From: Caulobacterales bacterium RIFOXYB1_FULL_67_16
GTDB lineage: Bacteria > Pseudomonadota > Alphaproteobacteria > Caulobacterales > Caulobacteraceae
Direction of reading: 5' to 3'
Assembly: GCA_001796045.1 (NCBI GenBank)
Contig: MGLN01000165.1
Coordinates: 9,282-18,491, forward strand
DNA length: 9,210 nt
Shown here: positions 6,085-9,210 of the stretch, in pieces
Numbering within the stretch: the first letter of the stretch is position 1
Layout of the letters: every line of letters starts with the position of its first letter
Program-made: the position numbers and the translations under genes
Notes under the pieces: model-generated
What the model saw: the letters and a program-made list of their open reading frames with translations, nothing else
Told to the model about the DNA's origin: nothing
The model's database searches: none

Positions 6085-6789
6085 ATGTCCTTCACCGCCA
6101 CCGTCCTGACCATGTTCCCCGAGGCCTTTCCGGGCCCGCTCGGCGTGTCTCTGATCGGCACGGCCTGGCGCGAGAAGGGGCTGTGGAGCCTGGATACGGT
6201 TGACATCCGCGCCTTTTCCACAGATACGCGCGGCTTCCTGGACGACACCCCTGCGGGCGGCGGTCCGGGAGCCGTGCTTAAGGCGGACGTGGTGGCTCGG
6301 GCGGTCGATAGCCTGCCGGGGCCGAAACGGCCGCTTTTGTACATGAGCGCCCGGGGTCGGCCCCTGACCCAGGCGCGCGTCAAGGAATGGGCGACAGCGG
6401 ACGGGATCGTCGTGCTGTGCGGCCGTTTCGAGGGGGTGGACCAACGGGTGCTGGACGCCCGGGGGTTCGAGGAGGTCTCGGTCGGAGACGCGGTCCTCGC
6501 CGGCGGCGAGGCGGCGGCCATGGTCGTGATCGAGGCGTGCGTAAGACTGATCCCCGGAGTGCTCGGCTCAGGCGACAGCCTGTCGTCCGAGAGTTTCGAG
6601 GACGGGCTTCTGGAACACCCGCAGTATACGCGACCGCGGACGTTCGAGGGGCTGGATATTCCCGAGGTGCTGCTGTCGGGCGACCACAAGAAGGTCGCGC
6701 AATGGCGTCAGGCGCAGCGGGAGCAGACTACGCGGGAGCGGCGGCCGGATCTCTGGCAGGCGCATCTCGCTCACCCCCGCAAGGCTTGA
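6085..6789 (+). CDS. trmD: tRNA (guanine-37-N1)-methyltransferase TrmD
   Basis: A 234-residue SPOUT-class enzyme that uses S-adenosylmethionine to methylate G37 next to the anticodon in tRNAs reading CUN, CCN and CGG, preventing +1 frameshifting. Motifs along the chain are AGGGPGAVLKADV (57-69), YMSARGRPLTQ (86-96), LCGRFEGVDQRV (111-122), SVGDAVLAGGEAAAMVVIEA (132-151), RLIPGVLG (154-161), GLLEHPQYTRP (174-184), VLLSGDHKKVAQWR (195-208) and RRPDL (219-223). Residues 84-200 align with E. coli TrmD without gaps. Arg154 is kept, but the position of E. coli catalytic Asp169 holds Glu169 (in ESF). The usual GMVM after the glycine loop reads GAVL. The Shine-Dalgarno site is weak (AAAGGG at 6071-6076, eight bases before the ATG). 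rplS follows after 68 bp. Assignment is secure. Confidence 0.96.
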   Translation: MSFTATVLTMFPEAFPGPLGVSLIGTAWREKGLWSLDTVDIRAFSTDTRGFLDDTPAGGGPGAVLKADVVARAVDSLPGPKRPLLYMSARGRPLTQARVKEWATADGIVVLCGRFEGVDQRVLDARGFEEVSVGDAVLAGGEAAAMVVIEACVRLIPGVLGSGDSLSSESFEDGLLEHPQYTRPRTFEGLDIPEVLLSGDHKKVAQWRQAQREQTTRERRPDLWQAHLAHPRKA

Positions 6790-6857
6790 CCTTGCGGACC
6801 AGCGGGCCCCGCCCGCCAAATGACAGGTAAAGAGCGCCAAGCTCGAGGAGAAATGAA

Positions 6858-7280
6858 ATGAACATCGTTCAACAGCTGGAAGCTGAAGAAAAAGCCCGCG
6901 TCCTGGGCGATCGCAAGATCCCGGACTTCCAGCCCGGCGACACCCTGCGCGTCAATGTGAAGATCAAGGAAGGCGAGCGCGAGCGCGTCCAGGCCTTCGA
7001 AGGCGTCTGCATCGCCCGTGACGGCGGCGGCGTGAACGAGACCTTCACCGTCCGCAAGATCTCGTTCGGCGAAGGCGTCGAGCGTAAATTCCCCATTCTG
7101 TCGCCGAACATCGAATCGATCGAAGTGAAGCGCCGCGGCGTCGTGCGTCGCGCCAAGCTCTATTATCTGCGTGATCGTCGCGGCAAGTCGGCCCGGATCG
7201 CCGAGCGTCAGACGGTTCGTCCCGCCAAAGGCGTAGTGGTCCCGGAAACCGGCGCCGCCGACAAGGGCGACGAAGCCTGA
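6858..7280 (+). CDS. rplS: 50S ribosomal protein L19
   Basis: A 140-residue protein of the L19 family, located at the interface of the large and small ribosomal subunits. Recognisable stretches are a short N-terminal helix (MNIVQQLEAEEKARVLGDRK), the core FQPGDTLRVNVKIKEGERER followed by VQAFEGVCIARDGGGVNETF, the segment VRKISFGEGVERKFPILSPN, IESIEVKRRGVVRRAKLYYL, and RDRRGKSARIAER. It is longer than E. coli L19 (about 115 residues) because of a 20-25-residue C-terminal tail (TVRPAKGVVVPE onward), as is common in Alphaproteobacteria. A strong Shine-Dalgarno site, GAGGAG at 6845-6850, lies seven bases before the ATG. Another ATG at 6853 is too close to it and reads a stop after two codons. It follows trmD, as in the classical ribosomal block, and ends at a strong terminator. 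Confidence 0.97.
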   Translation: MNIVQQLEAEEKARVLGDRKIPDFQPGDTLRVNVKIKEGERERVQAFEGVCIARDGGGVNETFTVRKISFGEGVERKFPILSPNIESIEVKRRGVVRRAKLYYLRDRRGKSARIAERQTVRPAKGVVVPETGAADKGDEA

Positions 7281-7302
7281 TCCCAGGTTCCTCTCGGAAT
7301 AG

Positions 7303-7337
7303 AAAAGGCCCCGGCGTCCGCGCCGGGGCCTTTTTTT
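7303..7337. terminator. Strong bidirectional rho-independent terminator
   Basis: A 10-bp GC stem (7307-7316 with 7321-7330, GGCCCCGGCG) closes on a TCCG loop of the UNCG type. It extends to 14 bp when the A-run at 7303-7306 pairs with the T-run. Seven T residues (7331-7337) follow on the plus strand, ending the rplS transcript 22 bp after its stop. The AAAA on the left gives a short U-run for the minus strand, so it also ends the converging DUF1223 transcript, whose stop is only eight bases to the right. Confidence 0.95.
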
Positions 7338-7344
7338 CTGGTCC

Positions 7345-8100
7345 CTATTCCCGGACGGCGGCGCCGAGGATCCGGCGATCCGCCTTGGCCTGAACCAGGA
7401 CGACCACCGCCTCGCCCTCCTGTCTTTCGGGCAGATCGAACAGGCTGGGACGGCCGCGCCATTCCCCCAGGCTGACGATGTCGCGCACCACATTAACGTG
7501 GCGCACGGCCTGACCCCGGTTCTCGCCCCGGCTGACCTCGACTACCTGGGCGCCGGGCTTGTAGGTGACGGCCAGAACCTCGGCGCCCCCCGCCGGCAAA
7601 CGGCCCGAGCCGACGCCGACCCGGTCGCCGGATTCGCGGAACTCGATCTCGGGCGGCCAGACCTGTCGCCCGGCCTCCTGGACGATGGCGGCCTTCAGCT
7701 CGGGCCCGCGTGCGCCGGACAGCTGGCGCCGCCCGTCGATCACCACCTGGGGGGTCGAAACGCCGCGTTGACGCAGGGCGGCGCGATAGGCGCGCTGGCG
7801 CTGGGAGAAGGCCGGCTTGGCGAAGGTGTCGGTCCAGCCCAGATAGTCCCAATAGTCGACGCCATAGGTCAGGGCGATGACGCCCGGCTCCGCCGCCGCC
7901 GCCCGTTCGACCACCGCATTGGCTTCCACACAGGCGCCGCAGCCTTGGGCGGTGAACAGTTCGACCACGACCGGGGGACCGGCCGTCGCCGCGTGGCGCG
8001 CCGGGCGGGTGGCGGGGCCGGCCGGCTGGGCGATCGACCCGGCCGACAGGACGGCGCCCGCCAAGACCGCCCCCGCGATGATCCCGATCCTGTATCTCAT
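7345..8100 (-). CDS. DUF1223-family secreted thioredoxin-fold protein
   Basis: A 251-residue protein with an N-terminal signal sequence (MRYRIGIIAGAVLAGAVLSA, likely cleaved near residues 24-26), so it should be periplasmic. The conserved block is VVELFTAQGCGACVEAN (45-61), with a CxxC pair at Cys54 and Cys57, then ALTYGVDYWDYLGWTDTFA (76-94), RQRAYRAALRQRGVSTPQVV (101-120) and IDGRR (121-125). This is the DUF1223 pattern. The CxxC and the Thr116-Pro117 pair, which stands where thioredoxins have their cis-Pro, suggest a redox or thiol function; that is inference, as the family is not characterised to my knowledge. Residues 150-251 look beta-rich and carry no motif I recognise. It lies 70 bp downstream of the prolyl oligopeptidase gene on the same strand and may share its transcript. 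There is no clear Shine-Dalgarno site before the ATG; the signal peptide supports this start. Confidence 0.85.
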   Translation of the reverse strand: MRYRIGIIAGAVLAGAVLSAGSIAQPAGPATRPARHAATAGPPVVVELFTAQGCGACVEANAVVERAAAAEPGVIALTYGVDYWDYLGWTDTFAKPAFSQRQRAYRAALRQRGVSTPQVVIDGRRQLSGARGPELKAAIVQEAGRQVWPPEIEFRESGDRVGVGSGRLPAGGAEVLAVTYKPGAQVVEVSRGENRGQAVRHVNVVRDIVSLGEWRGRPSLFDLPERQEGEAVVVLVQAKADRRILGAAVRE

Positions 8101-8170
8101 GCCGATGTTCTTAGCCGTCGCGCGCGGGGCCGGGGGTCATAAGTGCGTGAGCCCGGCCCCCCGGCGACCT
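8101..8170 (-). other. Intercistronic gap with a weak GC hairpin
   Basis: The gap between the oligopeptidase stop and the DUF1223 start contains GCCGGGGG (8129-8136) complementary to CCCCCGGC (8158-8165), an 8-bp stem with a 21-base loop. There is no T-run on either side, so it is not a normal terminator; partial attenuation or mRNA processing is possible. I see no clear promoter motif. Confidence 0.3.
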
Positions 8171-9210
8171 TCAATCCATCAGCTGCTGGGCCAGATAGAC
8201 GTAGTGCCGCGCCCAGCGGCGGGCGTTGGCCACCGGATCGGCGTCGTTCGAGTGCCCGCCGGCCGTATCCTCGTAATAGAGATGGTCGTGGCCCTGATCG
8301 CCCAGCCGGGCGGCGAACTTGCGCGCATGGCCCGGATGGACCCGGTCGTCGCGGGTGTTGGTCGTGATGTAGACGCGCGGATAGTCCGCGTCCGGCCGCA
8401 GCTGCTGATAGGCGGAGTAGCGGGCGATCCATTCGGCCTCTTCGGGGAGGCGCGGATCGCCGTATTCGCCGATCCAGGAGGCGCCGGCCGGCAGCTCGTG
8501 ATAGCGCAGCATGTCGATCAGCGGGCTTTCGATCACTGCGGCGTTGAACAGCTCGGGGTGCTGGGTGATCGACACCGAGGTCAGGACCCCGCCGTTCGAC
8601 CGGCCATAGATGCCCAGCCGGCGCGGACTGGTGATCCCGCGCCGCTCCAGGTCGCGCGCCACGGCGGCGAAGTCGTCGAAGGCCTTCTGGCGGTTTCCGT
8701 CCAGGGCCGCCTGGTGCCAGTCGGGCCCGAACTCGCCGCCGCCGCGGATATTGGCCTGGACGAAGACCCCGCCCCGCTCCAGCCACAGCTTGCCCATCTC
8801 GGGCTTGTAAGCCGGGTTCAGACTGACCTGGAAGCCGCCGTAGCCGAACAGGATCGTCGGGTTTGATCCGTCCAGCCTCATGTCGCGCGGTCGGGTGATG
8901 AAATAGGGGATCCTGGTCCCGTCCGTCGAGGTCGCCTCGTACTGCTCCACCACATGGGTCGAGGCGTCGAACTTGGCCGGGGCCGATTTCAGCTCGGTCA
9001 GGGTGGTGGAGCCGACCGAGGCCAGGCTCAGGGTCGGGGGCGTCAGAAAGCCTTGGGTCGAGACGAAGACTTGGCCCTTGGACTTGGACGAGTCGCCCAG
9101 GCCCACCGCGATGTTTTCGGGCGTCGCCACGTCCTGGCGGCGCCAGCCGAACTCGCCCCCGTTTTCGAAGATCGCCAGCCGTCCGGCCACATTATCGGAC
9201 AGGGAGGCGA
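8171..9210 (-). CDS. S9A prolyl oligopeptidase family serine peptidase, C-terminal part (5' end outside window)
   Basis: The frame is open through the right edge (upstream residues read ASLSDN before VAGRLAIFENG), so the GTG near 9190 is not the start. About 346 residues are visible: the end of the beta-propeller and the whole alpha/beta-hydrolase domain. Family marks are the segment TSTDGTRIPYFITRPRDM, then FGYGGFQVSLNPAY, NIRGGGEFGPDWHQAA, the nucleophile elbow GRSNGG with catalytic Ser at codon 8597-8599, TRDDRVHPGHARKFAARL with the catalytic Asp in the pair at 8345-8350, and GGHSND with catalytic His at 8252-8254. Prolyl oligopeptidases cleave short peptides after proline and are usually about 700 residues. 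Cellular location cannot be judged because the N-terminus is missing; many proteobacterial homologues carry a signal peptide. The DUF1223 gene follows on the same strand. Confidence 0.93.
   Translation of the reverse strand, partial: ASLSDNVAGRLAIFENGGEFGWRRQDVATPENIAVGLGDSSKSKGQVFVSTQGFLTPPTLSLASVGSTTLTELKSAPAKFDASTHVVEQYEATSTDGTRIPYFITRPRDMRLDGSNPTILFGYGGFQVSLNPAYKPEMGKLWLERGGVFVQANIRGGGEFGPDWHQAALDGNRQKAFDDFAAVARDLERRGITSPRRLGIYGRSNGGVLTSVSITQHPELFNAAVIESPLIDMLRYHELPAGASWIGEYGDPRLPEEAEWIARYSAYQQLRPDADYPRVYITTNTRDDRVHPGHARKFAARLGDQGHDHLYYEDTAGGHSNDADPVANARRWARHYVYLAQQLMD

Noticed and set aside
6853..6861. Two-codon minimal frame ATG AAA TGA overlapping the rplS start
   Set aside because: Its ATG is only two bases from the Shine-Dalgarno site, too close for initiation; the ATG at 6858 has correct spacing.
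7877..8866. 329-residue plus-strand open frame
   Set aside because: It lies opposite the DUF1223 and prolyl oligopeptidase genes, whose catalytic motifs are clear; a GC-driven shadow.
1..9210. Mobile elements, CRISPR arrays, tRNA or rRNA genes, toxin-antitoxin or defence loci
   Set aside because: I saw no transposase or integrase motifs, no spaced direct repeats, no tRNA cloverleaf and no target-site duplications; gene content is chromosomal housekeeping and envelope functions.

Overview
The window is a GC-rich stretch of alphaproteobacterial chromosome, most likely Caulobacterales. A Brevundimonas-like genome is my best guess. The reasons are the very high third-position GC, a hybrid kinase that matches Caulobacter ShkA in length and domain order, and ordinary housekeeping genes (TrmD, L19) of alphaproteobacterial type. 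I see no mobile element, CRISPR array, tRNA, rRNA or integration scar. This is a core-genome region, not an accessory island.

Left part, plus strand. The window opens inside the C-terminal end of a ComM/YifB Mg-chelatase-like AAA+ ATPase (2-439). After an 88-bp gap comes a cytosolic hybrid histidine kinase (528-2051) with the layout HisKA, HATPase, degenerate receiver, linker with a DDR motif, canonical receiver. I read it as ShkA, the c-di-GMP-activated kinase that feeds phosphate toward TacA at the Caulobacter G1-S transition. An AmpG-like MFS permease (2091-3779) follows 39 bp later, probably in the same transcript.

Middle part. A GC-rich hairpin (3824-3848) separates the permease from a minus-strand, 45-residue entericidin-type lipoprotein (3880-4017), and its T-run lies on the lipoprotein's side. 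A 187-bp divergent region with a perfect 7-bp inverted repeat then leads into an exported DUF885 metallopeptidase-like protein (4205-6040).

Right part. trmD (6085-6789) and rplS (6858-7280) form the 3' half of the classical rpsP-rimM-trmD-rplS block, but the gene just upstream here is DUF885, not rimM. A strong bidirectional terminator (7303-7337) closes rplS and also serves the converging minus-strand pair: a DUF1223 thioredoxin-fold secreted protein (7345-8100) and, upstream of it, an S9A prolyl oligopeptidase cut by the right edge (8171-9210).

The item most worth attention is the ShkA-like kinase. Its pseudoreceiver keeps the residues I remember as the c-di-GMP site, and it keeps the linker DDR motif. 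A second point is a Glu in TrmD at the position of the E. coli catalytic Asp169. I found nothing that looks like an entirely new multi-gene system.
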